Shown here one piece after another: positions 25,479 to 38,330 of a stretch of DNA of 64,000 nucleotides. Source of the stretch: Notamacropus eugenii. Taxonomy: Eukaryota; Chordata; Mammalia; Diprotodontia; Macropodidae. The notes beneath the pieces were generated by a model. It was given only the letters and a program-made list of their open reading frames with translations, ran no database searches and had not been told where the DNA came from. The stretch is from NCBI RefSeq assembly GCF_028372415.1, contig NC_092878.1:30114903-30178902 (forward strand). Direction: 5' to 3'. Position numbers and translations under genes: made by a program. Within the stretch, counting starts at the first letter, position 1, and each line of letters starts with the position of its first letter.

Positions 25479-25631
25479 GGAGAAGAAGAATTTGACTTGC
25501 CTCAGCCCCCACCTGGCCAGGTCTTGCGTCGTCACATGAGAACTATACGTGAAGTGCGCACACTCATTACACGTGTTATCACTGATGTATATTATGTAGG
25601 TGGCACAGAAGTGGATCGAAAGGTGACTGAG
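25479..25631 (+). CDS. TP53BP1: TP53BP1 exon: oligomerisation domain
   Basis: This 153-base, 51-codon phase-0 exon lies between ACATTATAG and GAG|gtaata. It reads GEEEFDLPQPPPGQVLRR, HMRTIREVRTLITRVITD and VYYVGGTEVDRKVTE; human 53BP1 has the same with a handful of substitutions (DMPQPPHG, TLVTRV, VDGTEVE). In human this segment (about residues 1217-1270) is the oligomerisation domain needed for focus formation. It is open and highly conserved here. Confidence 0.96.
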
Positions 25632-28600
25632 GTAATAATATACTAGATTTAAGTGACAAATTTCACTCAACAGAATGGTACCTTGGGTTTCTTGTGACCA
25701 TTCTATCTTTTCCCTATGTCCCCATTATCCAGCTGTTGATGCTTTGTTTTCTGTATGTTTTATATCAGAAAGTAAAAGGGTGAAGTAGCTCCGAGACCTC
25801 CGCACGAGCTAAAAGTTAATGATTCCAATTTGTAATCCTCTCCAGTCCTGGTACTGCTGTGTGGCCCTGAACTTGTCCCTTAACCACTCAGTGACCTTTT
25901 CTTTTAATGTAGAGATTTAGAAATGACTATCAAACTTTCTCAGGTGTGCAGTATTAATGAGGAGCAGCACACTAAAAATACAGTTTAAAATTTTTATATA
26001 ACGTTTAAAAACCTTAGTATAGGATCATTGGATCTAAAGTTGGAATGAATCTCAAGAGATCATCCAATCCACCTCCGTACTTTTGTGGACGGCAAAATGG
26101 GCCTGGTGGTAGGCAGTGCTTTTAGGTCGCACAGGTACTAAGTCTGAAATAAAACAGGATTGGAATCTCATTTCTTTGACTCTAGATCCACTATCACACT
26201 ATAATTCATATGCAGGTTGTTATACGGTTTTACAAGGCATCTGTTGTAATCACCCAGTCAGTCAGAGAATCACAGATTTAGATAGAGATGGACGGAACCT
26301 TAGAGGCCATCAAGTCCAATGCCCTGATTGTACAGATGAGGAAACAGAGCCTGAGAAGAGGTTAAGTGATTTGTTCAGGGTCACATAGCCTTTATATAAG
26401 GTAGAATTTGAACACAGGTCCTCCTGACGGAGGCCAATACTCTTTTCACCACTCTAGGCTGCCTCTTTTCTTCCAGCTTTGGAATGTTGGCAATAGATTG
26501 CTTGTGAAATTCTGAAAGTTCATGTTTTTGGAAGCTGACGTAGACTCATCTTCAGGGTTGGTGTAATGTCTAAGTTTTTAATGATCACGTTGCCACTTGT
26601 TGCTCTGGTTAAAGTTGTGTACTTACCTCAGAGCTCGGGCTGAAATTGGACATGGTGAAGGAATCGCATATTAGAACCTCTGCTGGTGAGTCTGATTCAG
26701 AACTGGAGAAACAGGGCAGGAAAAGTTATTCCTTTTGTATCTAGAGACTCAGCATAGTTTTCAGGTTTTTTGGCTATCTTAAGAATCTGTTAAGAGGTCC
26801 ATTATTGAGCCTTTGAAAGAACTAATGCTTTTATGCTCAACTTTTACACGCAGTATGGTGAAATATCATATTAAGGCCTCAAATATATATGTTTGTCTCA
26901 TAATGACAATAGCTCCCATAGATTTCATTAAGATTTATAAAGCACTTTGTTCATAACAGCTTTGTTAGGTAGTAGTGGAAACATTCTTATCCACACTGTA
27001 GAGATCCATTAGCTGAGGCACAGAAGGGGCCAATCCCTTGTCCGCATGTACACACAGCGGATTTTAAGGCCAAGATCTATGTTGTTGGACTGCGTGTTGC
27101 TGTTTCTGCTGTTTGGATGTTCATTACCCATATTAGCAATTTGGGGTGATCTTTCCTATGGCAGCTGATCATTTACATTTCTTCTTCTGAAAAGTATTTG
27201 TTCATTTTATTGGGAATGCCTTTTGGTCTTATATATTTGAGTCAGTTCAGTGTGTATTTTGGATTCTTTTTTGGACTGATCCTGTGATTTCAACAGTATG
27301 AGAAACTGCCTCTGCAGCTTGACTCGTCTGGGGTCATCCGGCCAATCCGCCTCACAGCGGGGACTGGAACCTCGGTCTTCGGAGCCCAGCTCTGCCCAGC
27401 ATGCCATGTGTTCTCTCTGTCTATTGATATCAGACTTGTCAGGAATATTTAATGCAAACCCACATTTGGTTAAGAGTGTGCTCTCCCCTGCCCCTCCTTT
27501 CATCCTCCAAGCCACAGTTGTGAAAGAGATCTTCTGTTTTCTAAATGGTTATATGTGGTTTTTTATGTAGGCTATGGATGTGAGACACTGGTATCATCTG
27601 AATTTCTACTTCCTTCCCATTTTTCCATCAGTTTCTGATGTTATTTGCCCAGTTACTGAGTTATTTACCCACTAGTTTGATTTCCTGGCTTTACGGACTG
27701 CTAGGCTGCTGTACTTACTTATTTCTGTGTCTGATTGGTATCACTTACCTACCTTTCTCTTTTGAATCAGGACCAAGACAGTTTTCAGGTTTACTTATTT
27801 AGAACATAGTTTGTTCTGTGGTGATGCCTGTGTCCTCTTAATTCTTACACTTCCCTGTTATTTTCCACAAGGTTTCAGACCTTTTGTTCTCTTGAGCGAT
27901 CGTTATTATTTTGTCCAGTTCCATAAAGTACACTGCAGTCTGAGTGATGTCCCAGCCCCGTGGGTGCAGGGCTCTGCTTCCATCTTCTTGAACCTTCCCC
28001 ACATAGATCTAACAGGACACTTGTGCTGCCTATTGTTGGGACCTCTTCTCAGGTTTTATGCCAGTCGCCTGTCCACCTCTAAGTTACTTTCTTCAGGGAT
28101 AGGGAGGGAACCCTCACTCTCTGTTTGAAGATTTTCTCTGCCAGTTAAAATTCTCAACCCATGTGCCTGTATCTGTGAGAGCTGTACTGAGACAGTCTAC
28201 CACTTCATCTAAGGCATTCACTTGGGTGCTTTTTCAGAAAAAAATAATAGTTCTATATCCAACATTGGATGATTTTCTATTATCATGTTAGTCTTGCTTC
28301 AGGAATGAAGAAACTCACATCCTCTTCTAGACTATGGTCACTTCAGATGATTCATTCCTTCTCCCCATACCTGCCCCAGAAAACATGTATATTGGAGTCT
28401 CAGGAAGGGCCCGTAGGGTAAGATGTAAGTAACATTGAACTTGGAGTCAAAAGACCTGGGTTTGCGTTCCAGCTCCAATACTCACCAGTTGTGTTATCTT
28501 GTACAAGTCATCTCTTAGCTCTAAGCCTCATTTCCTCATCTGTAAAATGGAAATATTAATCCTTGTACATCTTAAGAGTAGAAGTAGAAGCCCTTATAGT

Positions 28601-30717
28601 AACATTTCCTTAGTAGATAATAGATAAAGAAGGTTGTCATAGGTAAGAAAACAACAGGAATTATTGAAGACCTTTTTGACTCACCTTAGAGGCCATTGAA
28701 GACTTGTGTCATATGAGCAGCCAAAGGACACACTCTTCTATCATTTTAATTCCCCTTAGTGATCACAGAGTAAACTTGTCCCTGTTGTCTTGCCTTAAAC
28801 AAGGAAACTTAGAGGTCCCTTCATCTTTTAGATAGGGAAACTGAGGTACAGTGAGATTGGTTACATGACTTGCCAAGGACACAGGTAATAAGTGGCAGAG
28901 CTGAGGTTCCATTTCAGATGTTCTGTCCAATGCAGCAGGATTTCTTCAACTTCCCCTAGTGGGCATTTGGAGGAGTGTGCATCCTCTTGGAGAATGAAGC
29001 TACCTTATGCAGTTTTTTAAATAGGGATCTGTTACTGCCAGTGCTCACCACTGTTGGAAACTAATGTGAGGAGCTGCCGCATATTCTCTGTAAAGTCACA
29101 CACCAGAAAATTCTTATTTAAGGTATTGGTGTACTGTTGCTGCTGTTAGTCATTTACCAGATAAATGAAGCTGTTGAGATCCTTGTTGTTTGTCCTTCAT
29201 TCCCAAAGAGGATCATGACATGAGGAGGTGAGATCATGACTTGGATTTAAGTGAATCAGGGCTATGCAAAGTCACCAGCCCCACTCTTTTCCTCTGGAGC
29301 CAGGGACTCAACTGGCCAGTTCCAGTTGAACAATGCAGCTTCCTTCCTTCTTTCCTTCCTTCTCTCCCTCTTTCCTTCATCCACATAGGGAATCATACGC
29401 TTACTGGTGGGTGCTCTGCCCAAAGGAATATAAATTTTGATCGATGGAACCTGATCTATAGCCTGGTGTTTTTGCTTAAATGTCCTGGTCCAGGGCTCCT
29501 CAGAGCAGATTGTCACTGATACATATGTATTTTGATGAATAATATTGTTAATGGTTGCACTAATTAAAATAATACCCTGTTTCATATTCTTTGAATTATT
29601 CTTATAGTCAGTAATTATTTTAACGTTTTATCTTTTGGCTTGAAAACTGTATTTCTAACATCCAGTAATACTTAGAGTATTGCTGCTGCTTATAGCAATA
29701 AACCGACTAGTTTAAAGATGATCGTCTCCATTTTACACACGAGGAGGGTTAGATTCAAGGGTGAGTCCACGGGGGTGGGGCTCAAGCTTAGGTCTTCTGA
29801 TTCCAAGTTCAGTGTTGTTTGCCATATGCAAGTTTTTTGCAACTTCTAGCTATATTTTACCTAGCAAGATTTGAGGTATGGATTGCAGGACAGCAAAATA
29901 AAGGATTTTGCATTTCACAAAACAAAACTTGTACTGTGTGTATTTTTTTAATATACCTTTTTCAGCAGAGGATGTTTAACATTTTTCTCATGTTGAAAGG
30001 GTGTTTATCAGTTACTTTTATATTGTCTGGTACTTGTTTTGTTCTGTTTACGTGAAGGGAGAGAATCAGGGGGTGATGGAAGGAGCCCTGAGGCGCGGCT
30101 AGACCCTGGCTCTGCCGCCAGCTCCCTCTGCCGACCTGGGGAGGTCATTTCACGTCTCTGGGCCTCATTTGTAAAGTGAGAGGATTAAATTAGTCTTTTT
30201 TATTTGATAGTAATAAGGGTCAAGATTTTTCCCCACATCTTTGATACCTTCACTTAAATATACACCCTGTGAATTGATTTCTCCACACCTTAGAATCTCC
30301 TTGACTCTTGCACGTGACTGTGTCTTCTGTGTGCACTTGGTCTATTTCAGGTGCGTGTCCATCTTTGTCCTCTTTAGTTCCATCCGTGTCTTCCCTATGA
30401 GCATGTTTGGGATTGTGATACTAAGGAGTTAAGTCTAAGACTCTGCTGCTTTGATGATAGAAAGTTTGGTATAAAAATCCTTGCAGATTGTTTTTCATTT
30501 TTTTCTTCTGCTTGTTTTCTTCAATTTTCAACCTTAGACATGATTGGAATGACTTTTGACTGTTTCTGCTTTATGATGTGAAACTACTTGTAATCATCCA
30601 TAATCCTTTTGATAAGATTTTACAATGAGTTTATGATTTAGATTAGAGTTGCCTTTGGTTGTGCCCTCCCTTTCTCTTTCATTCGTTTTCATTTGCGATC
30701 TCTCCCTCCCTCCCTCC

Positions 30718-30748
<31 letters not shown>

Positions 30749-31209
30749 CTAGGCAGTAAAGTGAGTGAAGTGTTCCCTGACTAAGGGACTTTCTGGCATC
30801 TTTTGTTCTCGTAGCAATTAGTTTACATTAATTAAACTTCTTTATAAAATAATAGTCATGATAGTTGGAGGTGAGGGGCATAGAAAGGCACTAGTAACTG
30901 GAGAGAATCATGAAAAGCCTTGTGTAAGAATTAGTGCTTGAGCCAAACTTTGAAGGAATCTAGGGACACCTAGGAAGTGGAAGGACAGAGGTGTTGTGTG
31001 TTCTGGTCAGAAGTAAATAGATGTCATACGGAATGTCACATATGGGAATAGTAAGGTCAGTTTGGCTGACCCACTGAATATATAAAGGGGGGATAACACA
31101 TAAAAAACCTGAAAAACTAGGTTGGTGCCAAGTTTAAAGGGATTTAAGTGCTTAAGAGAAGAGTTTACATTTTGTCCTAAAGACAAAAGGGAAACAGGAG
31201 CTTGTAGAC
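25632..31209. other. Intron with many old SINEs
   Basis: No exon was recognised. THER1/MIR-like SINEs lie at 26015-26225 (-), 26262-26470 (-), 26925-27090 (-), 28405-28560 (+), 28800-28945 (-), 29690-29815 (-) and 30075-30190 (+). A marsupial SINE tail fragment lies at 29185-29315 (-), with a TTCC-rich run just after it. A TC-rich microsatellite lies at about 30700-30750. An antisense L2 3' part lies at about 30875-31205. Intervals such as 27100-28400 show nothing recognisable. Confidence 0.55.
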
Positions 31210-31745
31210 AAGGAACTGTAACCAAAAATCACCAAACTGTACATTCCCTTCCACCATTTGATATTACTAATGATTCGACTGCTAGCCATTTGCTCAAATT
31301 CTTGTATGGGTTTAATGAAATATTATCACCCATAAGAAATTACCAATGTGAAGACTTCAGAGAAACTTGGGGTGATTTGAATGAACTGAATCAAAATAAA
31401 ATGAGCAGAAGTAGGAGAGTGGGTATCACAGTAGCTCCAACAACACCCAGGAGGGCAGCTTGGAGTGCCTGAAGGATTCTGATCAATGCAGAGATTGATC
31501 ATGACTTCAGAAGACTAATGGTGAGTGTGCCTCATGCTGCTTGTAGAGGAGGGATGAACTAGAGGTGAAGGATCAGGGGTGGCTAGTGTGATGGCTAGGT
31601 TTCCTTGGTTGTACTTATTTGTTCCAACGAGGGGCTTTGGAACACTTACTTTGAGAAGTGGGAGAAGGTGTGAGATACGGGGAGAAACATCAGAGCGATA
31701 CGCAGAAAGAAACAAGTTCAGAAGTGGACAGAAACAAACAGCAGT
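31210..31745 (+). mobile_element. Old L1 3' end
   Basis: It contains an L1 ORF2/3'UTR junction-like stretch ('gacttcagagaaacttgggg', 'aataaaatgagcagaagtag') and a tail segment 'gagattgatcatgacttcag'. Decayed, sense to TP53BP1. Confidence 0.55.
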
Positions 31746-31761
31746 TTTGTTATTATCTTGT

Positions 31762-32536
31762 TAAAATCTCTCTTATTTGATTTTTAAAAAAAGTCCTTTT
31801 TTAAGTTCTTCCAAGAACTCTTTTTTTGGGACCATTTGACGTTTCTCATTAAAATAGGAGTGGCTTTTTTAGCTCCATTATCTTCTTCTCAATAGTAACC
31901 CAGATCTTCTCTATCCCCATTGTAATCATCTGTGCTTGAGTTCTTTCTCCTTTCTTTACTTATTTCATTCATTTATTGATTGTTTTATTTTGTTGTTAGC
32001 CGCTGTCAGTGCAATCACGTTCTAGTCCCAAGGTACAGGGAATGCTGCCCCAAGCCTCGGATCTTTCCTACTGTTACATGGGACCCACCCTAGAGCTCTT
32101 CTCTCCACTCCTAAGCCATACATGATTTTGCTCCCTCTGGTTCCTCGGGTGGCTGTAAACTATAGCTGTCATTTCTGCCCTGGAACTGAAGCCAGGTATT
32201 CTGCTGTCCTGCAAGTGCCCACAGCCAACAGGGTCCCTGCCCCTTGCTACTGCAGTCACTAGGTGTGTGCTAGCTCCTCCTCCTTGCAGCCAGTCTGGGA
32301 CACATCTGGTCAGTACAGCTGTGCTTGGTGTCCCTTGGCAGTAGTAGGTCCTTTAAGGTCCTATTCAGCTTTCAGACACCCCCACCCCACGCCAGAACAG
32401 GTCTTAAGATGAAAGTTTCTAAAACTGGGGCTACTTCTTAGCCCACCTGCGCCCAGGACTTGTTTGTGAATTTCTGTGTAGTTGGCCTGGAGATGTGCGC
32501 TTTACTTAGGTGGGACCTCTGCTCCTGGAGGTTGGA
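31762..32536 (-). mobile_element. L1 5'UTR and ORF1 start, antisense (3' piece of split copy)
   Basis: It is the reverse complement of 48270-49060: the frame at 32074-32259 is nearly identical to the one at 48567-48749 (MTAVARGRDPVGCGHLQDSR and following). The remaining 5' end of the same element lies at 33640-33775, separated by a sense L1 insertion. Confidence 0.75.
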
Positions 32537-33637
32537 TTAGAAGGGAAGCAGAAAACTGGGAAAGAATTTTTACAACTAGTGTCTCTGATAAAGGCCTTAT
32601 TTCTAAAATATACAGAGAACTGAGTCTAATTATAAGAACATATCATTCCCCAATAGATAAATGGTCAAAGGATATGAACAGGCAGTTTTCAGAGGAAGAA
32701 ATTCAAGCTATTTATAGTCGTATGAAAAAGTGCTCTAAGTCACTATTGATCAGAGAGATGCAAATCAAAACAGCTCTGAGACACAACATCACACCTATCA
32801 GATTGGCTAACATGACAAAACAGGAAGATGATAAATGTTGGAGAAAATGTGGGAGAGTTGGAATAGTAATTCATTGTTGGTGGAGCTGTGAGCTGATCCA
32901 ACCATTCTGGAGAGCAATTTGGAACTATGCCCAAAGGGCTACACAAACGTGTATACCTTTGATCCAGCAATACCGCTAATAGGTCTATATCCCAAAGAGA
33001 TCACAAAAAAGGGAAAATGTACAAAAATATTTATAGCACTTCTTTTTGTGGTGACCAGGAACTGGACCTTGGGGGGATGTCCATCAATTGGGCAATGGCT
33101 GAACAAGTTGTGGTAGATGAATGTAATGGAATACTACTGTGCTATAAGAAATAATGAATAGGAGGACTTCAGAAAAACCTGGAAAAACTTACAGGAACTG
33201 GTGCTGAGTGAGGGGAGCAGAACCAGGAGAACGTTGTGCACAGTAACAGCAACAATGTGTGATGGCTGACCTTGACAGACTTGGCTCTTCTCAGCAATGC
33301 CAGGGACCTAAGACAACTCCCAAAGACTCGTGATGGAAAGTGCTGCCACATCCAGAGAAAGAGTGATGGAGTCTGAATGCAGATGGAAGCAGACTATTTG
33401 CTCTCTTTTGTTTTGTTTTTTTCTTTCTCATGGTTCCTCCCATTTATTCTAATTCTTCTATACAACATGCCTGTTGTGAAAACAGGTTTAATAGGAATGG
33501 ATATGTAGAGCCCATGTCGTATTACAGAGAGAGAGGAAGGGAAGAAAGTGAAGAAAATTTAAAACTTACGGAAGTGAATGTAGAAAATTTAAAATTAATT
33601 TAAAAAAATTTTTAAAAGAAAATTAAAAAAAATTATC
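32537..33637 (+). mobile_element. L1 LINE ORF2 C-terminus and 3'UTR, nested in another L1
   Basis: The + frame 32560-33160 carries MNRQFSEEEIQAIYSRMKKC, WWSCELIQPFW, and then a shifted frame with LIGLYPKEITKKGK. The 3'UTR follows, ending in an A-rich stretch (33560-33630). Flanking 'ttagaag' at 32533 and 33638 is a likely short target duplication. It splits the antisense L1 5'UTR at 31762-33775. Confidence 0.8.
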
Positions 33638-33639
33638 TT

Positions 33640-33775
33640 AGAAGAATAATTGCTTTACATCCCGTCTTTATTTCTGCTGCTATCAAGTGATCTTCTGTCC
33701 TTTTTTGTGGAGGAAATTTGGAGAGCCAAAAGTTTTCTGACCTATTTTGCCATCTTCCCAGACCCCTCTCTTTTT
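33640..33775 (-). mobile_element. L1 5'UTR start, antisense (5' piece of split copy)
   Basis: Read on the - strand it begins 'ggtctgggaagatggc' and continues 'cagaaaacttttggctctcc', matching the L1 start at 48130-48245. Confidence 0.65.
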
Positions 33776-33952
33776 AAATCCTCTTCTTCTTAAAAAGAGT
33801 CCTTGTGATCTTAGACTAAAACCCAGTTTTATAATCTGAATCTTTTTTGCCATTTTTAAGTTTTGGTGTCACTCATTTTAACCTAATTTGTCAGTTGAAA
33901 TGCACTGTCTTAATATCATTCCTCAACTTTGTTTTCTCTTTTTTCCTTCCAG

Positions 33953-34230
33953 GAGGCTGAGGAACCAGTGGTGGAGTGTCAAGAGTGTGAGACTGAAGTC
34001 TCTCCATCACAGACAGGCGGCTCCTCAGGAGACCTGGGGGACATCAGCTCTTTTTCCTCGAAGGCATCCAGCTTGAACCGGATGTCAAGTGGGGCAAGCA
34101 GTGGCCTCTCAGTTGCACAAAGCAGTAGCAGCTCAGGGAAGGGAGCTGGTCTTGGCAAAGGGAAAACAAGTGCAACAGAATCTGCAGATTTTGCCTTACC
34201 CAGCACACGTGGAGGCCCAGGAAAACTGAG
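33953..34230 (+). CDS. TP53BP1: TP53BP1 exon: serine-rich linker
   Basis: This 278-base exon lies between CTTCCAG and CTGAG|gtgcag and is fully open. It reads EAEEPVVECQECETEV, SPSQTGGSSGDLGDISSFSS, through SADFALPSTRGGPGKL; human 53BP1 has EETEEPIVECQECETEVSPS and the rest with few changes. It includes the CxxC-like ECQECE segment and a long Ser/Gly-rich disordered stretch, and joins the oligomerisation and GAR exons in phase (ends AG of Ser). Confidence 0.96.
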
Positions 34231-34654
34231 GTGCAGATATTGTATCCAGAGGTAGGGACATGGGCTTAATGTGGGATGAGGAGGCTGATGTAACTTATGG
34301 AAAGGGGAATGATGGGAATGGCAGAAAGAGAGTTCGGAAGATTTTCGCCAGCCCTCAGCACCCCCTTGCCCCAGACTAAATGAGTTCTCTTTTCCTCCCT
34401 TGCTTTTGGGTTGTTACAGTAGGTGTTGCTTCTTTAGGGTACTTTTAGCTGATCAGTTAAGATACTGCTGGAGGATCAGTGTGAGCCTGTCACTCTCATT
34501 CTGCTGGCAAAGTACCTTCCTTCATAGGCCAGAGACCCTGATGGGCTCCTAGTAGCAAATCATAGGAGGTATGTGAATATTAGGAATATGATGGACATGA
34601 TAGGGGTGTGCTATTCCTGTGACTCTTTCCCTGCTTCTTAGGAACTGCCTTGGA

Positions 34655-34860
34655 AACCATAGAATCACAGAGATGTAGATGGAAGGGACCTTAAGAGTAT
34701 AGAGTTCAAACCACTCATTTTTCAGATGAAGAAACTGAGGCCTGAGAAATTAGGTTCTTTACCCAAGTTCATACAGATAGTAAGTAGCAGAGCGAGAATT
34801 CAAACCCAGATTTTCTGATGCCAGATCCAGAGCTTTCCCACTGCACCATGCTGCCTTTCT
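34655..34860 (-). mobile_element. THER1/MIR-type SINE
   Basis: 'agaatcacagagatgtagat', 'cagatgaagaaactgaggcc', 'gcactgcaccatgctgcc'-type order with a CORE-like middle. Antisense, diverged, in the intron 34231-35228. Confidence 0.7.
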
Positions 34861-35228
34861 CACTTCCAAAGTCTTTTGCTTTTATGAGAAGTAAAACAGG
34901 TTTGGGGTGATGACTTCACACGGGTTCTTTACTTTCTAATGCAGATTCTGTCGTGGACAGGAAGGCAAGACAAATAGAAGGAGGTTTGCTGAGTTTGAAG
35001 CTTGTGCTCAGAAGATTGATTAGGAGGCATTTAGCTTCATCATAGACAAGAATAAAGCTCACTGTTTTCCTCCTTTCTGTTTTTACTCCCTTCCATTTCA
35101 TGATTGAGATGTGACTCATACGCTAGCTTATCACTGAATTAGGGGCTGGTACGTGTTGACCAGGCCTGCAGCCTGGCATGAGAATTCCCTAATAGGTGGC
35201 CTCCGACTAACTTGCCTTTGTTCTGCAG

Positions 35229-35378
35229 CGCTAGAAAAGGGGTCACTCAGATAGGGGCATCGGTGTGTGAGGAGGATGGCGATGCCGGCCTTGGCATCAG
35301 ACAGGGAGGAAAGAGTCCCGTCACACCTCGCGGCAGAGGACGACGGGGCCGCCCTCCTTCTCGGGCGACTGGCACCAG
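35229..35378 (+). CDS. TP53BP1: TP53BP1 exon: GAR (RG-rich) motif
   Basis: This 150-base exon, TTCTGCAG to CACCAG|gtattt, reads SARKGVTQIGASVCEEDG, DAGLGIRQGGKSPVTPRG, RGRRGRPPSRATGTR. The RGRGRRGR run is the glycine-arginine-rich motif methylated by PRMT1 in human 53BP1 (around residues 1396-1403). Local GC and CpG are higher than in the flanks because of the Arg codons. Open and in phase. Confidence 0.96.
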
Positions 35379-35660
35379 GTATTTGGGCAGTGTGAGATGT
35401 GCTTCGTTGGGTTTTTGTTCATTAAAATAGGAGGAGGAGAGAGTAGTGTATGGGGTGCCAGGAGAGAAGAGGGGATGGTGTAGGGACTGCCAGATGATGT
35501 GAGTAAAGGTGAGAGCAGCTGGAAGACCAGACTCATGACTTCAGAATCCGTGGCTGATCATTCCGCTCCTTCTCTGAGGCAGGGAAATGAGAAGTTAATG
35601 TGCATCCTCCTTAATTCATTCATCTCATTCTCACTTCCTCATTCTACATTTCCTTTTCAG

Positions 35661-36091
35661 AGAAACAGCTTTGCCTAGCCCTCTTGGTGTCGAGGATATC
35701 TCAACAAGTGTCTCGCCGGAGGATAAACCCTTCACTCGCATTGTACCCCGTATGCCAGATGCCAACAAACGAGCAGATGGCAGTACTGGAGGTTTACGCC
35801 GTAGCGACTCTCCAGAGATTCCTTTGCAGGTTGTTGCTGGCCCATCTGATGGCCTCGACTCCTCCTCTCCAGGAAACAGCTTTGTAGGGCTCCGCGTTGT
35901 AGCCAAGTGGTCCTCCAATGGCTATTTTTATTCTGGGAAAATAACACGAGATGTTGGAGCTGGGAAGTATAAGCTCCTTTTTGATGATGGCTATGAATGT
36001 GATGTGTTGGGCAAAGACATTCTCTTGTTTGAGCCGATTCCGCTGGAGACAGAAGTGACAGCCCTTTCAGAGGATGAATATTTCAGTGCAG
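35661..36091 (+). CDS. TP53BP1: TP53BP1 exon: first Tudor fold and start of the second
   Basis: This 431-base exon, CTTTTCAG to GCAG|gtaatg, is fully open. After a linker (RETALPSPLGVEDISTSVSP) it carries NSFVGLRVVAKWSSNGYFYS, GKITRDVGAGKYKLLFDDGY and ECDVLGKDILLFEPIPLETE, ending DEYFSAG. The aromatic cage for H4K20me2 is present: W of AKWSS, Y of GYFYS, and F, D and Y of LFDDGY (human W1495, Y1502, F1519, D1521, Y1523). Differences from human are minor (FEPIPLE for CDPIPLD). The exon ends in phase 1. Confidence 0.97.
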
Positions 36092-38330
36092 GTAATGAAA
36101 GGAGCAAAGTTTTTAATAGCTCAGTGTGTCCTTGGATACGTGGGGTGCTTTCATCAGTTACTGAAAAGTCCCCCCAACCTGACTATTCATTAGGGTCCGG
36201 TCAGAAATCATTCACCCAAAACTAGCCGCTCTGATTGCTTCCTTTTTTATTTACTGTCTGTCTTGATAAAACCAGACAGATGACTGCAACTGAAACAAAT
36301 CAGATAAGTAACTGTTCCTAGGAAGAAGTTGTACTGATGCCTGCGGGTGTTCACATGTATGCAAAAGTGCACATACCCAGTTTTGTCTGGTTTGAGGAAC
36401 TGGCTTTCTGTCCTCACTCCTTCCCCTCCAGGGTACAAGTTTCTGAGGGGTAGCAGTGAGAATCTTTTCTGCTCTATGCCTTTCATTGTTTCCTCTTTCT
36501 GAATTAAACTGGTAGTAAGATATTGTTCATTTGTTACTTAGAAACAGTTTACCTTTCTCAGAGTTTTTCTTTTCCTTTAGATGATGAGGAAAAAATTATT
36601 TTGTTTCTGAGAACTCAGGCAATATTTTATGATTAGGAATCTTGAGTTTCTATTGCTTGCTCTTGTCAGTCTGGAGCAGGCTTGCTCATCTTATGGTTCT
36701 TGATGGCAGGGCAGTTTAGAAAGATGATGTCTAGTAAGAGTTACATTTTTAAAAAAATTTTGTTCTGCGACTGAAAGAATTCTACCAAATATGTGAAACA
36801 AAACAAACACCAAAAATTTGGTCTAAAATATGTTCCAGATATATGTACCAAATTCTGAAAACTTGGTTTTAGGTACGAAAATAGCTCTTGTAGGTCCGCG
36901 TTTAGCTCTTTGAACACCAAAGATATATTGTCTCCAGAATAAATCCTGGAGAAAATAATTTAATTCGATCCCTTTGAGCTCTCAGAATTATTTCTACAAG
37001 TCAGTACCAGTGGCTTGTTTTTTAAATTCTTTTGTTTCTTTTTTAAGTCTATGAAGTATTATGTAGCTCTTACTCTGGCTGATTAATTCTTGACTTGCTG
37101 GTGTTTCTTTTAAAACTTGGTATTTCTCTTGTTGAGTTCTGTAGTTTTGTGGAGCTCAGGAAGGATTGTAAAGAAATTTATGCTGACGAGCAGAACTCAG
37201 TCTTACTTTCTCTCTCTTGTTTCTGACATTTGTCTCAAGCCTGTGATACAGGATTCTGAAAGTCGGCTCCTTGGGTTTCAGAGGTTGGTTTTTCCAGCTC
37301 TATAGTGGAACACAGGCCGGTAGAAAAGAACAAAACGGGTTCTCCTGATCATGGGTTTGAGGATGAGGTGGTGTGAAGAATCCTTTGTTAGAAACCCTGT
37401 TCTCCAATTAACATCCCAACAACCAAGCACGATTGGCGTACGCTTACAGGCTTATTGACAAACCAAGGATTGTTATGAGGGTGTTGAGGATTTCACAGAG
37501 CTTGGTTGTGATAGAATCATGATTAGAACCCAGATCTCCCAGTTTCTGTTCATACTCACTCTTTATCCTAAGAAACTGGGTCAGAATTAGAGCAATGGTG
37601 TGTTTTTTCCCTTTTGTTCTGATTCTTCTTTCACAACATGACTAATGCAGAAGTGTGTTTAACATGATTGTACATGTATAACCTGTATCAGATTGCTGGC
37701 TGTCTGGGAGAGAGAAAAATTTGCAACTCAAAATCTTACAAAAATGAGTCTTGAAAACTATCTTTACATGTAATTGGAAAAAGTACTGTTAAGAAAAAAA
37801 AAGAAAAGGAAAAAAAGAATTAAAACAACGAGACTACGAGGAGAGTGAGAGAGGAGCAAGCAGGAAAGACACATTTCTGCTTCGTACCAGCTTGTCTCAG
37901 TTTCCCCTTTTCTCCAGGTGCCCGCCCACTCCAAATCTGAATGTCAGGTATATACTTCCCAAAAAAAAACAAAATTAAAAAGGATTAATGAGTTACATCA
38001 GCTACTCTACAGCACATCGTAATTTCAAGAGAACTATTAGAGCCATCAAAAAGCCAGCAGTGTTTGGCTTGAGAAATAACTGGTGGCTCTTACCCCAGAA
38101 CCCTCTTTCTGACGCCCTCGAACTTTCCTTCCCCCACCTCCAGTGCGGTAGTTGGATACACTTTGGCTGGTAATACACTAGCTGTGACAACTCGTGTGTA
38201 GTCATAGCCCAGCTTTCAAGTGTTCGAATCAGCTGGTTTAGGTTCACTGGGCAGAGCACAGAGTGGACACAAGTAATGGACTACGTGGGATGGCATCACT
38301 GACCACAGCTTTCCTTTATTTTCTTCCCAC
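36092..38330. other. Intron; old L1 3' end at 37600-37790
   Basis: 36092-37599 shows nothing recognisable. 37600-37790 (+) matches a marsupial L1 3'UTR ('catgattgtacatgtataac', 'ttgaaaactatctttacatg'). 37795-37985 is A-rich. The 3' end at 38320-38330 lacks the expected AG acceptor. Confidence 0.55.

Noticed and set aside
31752-33639. A single L1 insertion with 5' inversion (twin priming), because 'attatctt' occurs at 31752 and 33632.
   Set aside because: The antisense 5'UTR continues on the far side of the sense L1 (33640-33775) in the right order, so a nested insertion explains it better. The 8-base match is probably chance.
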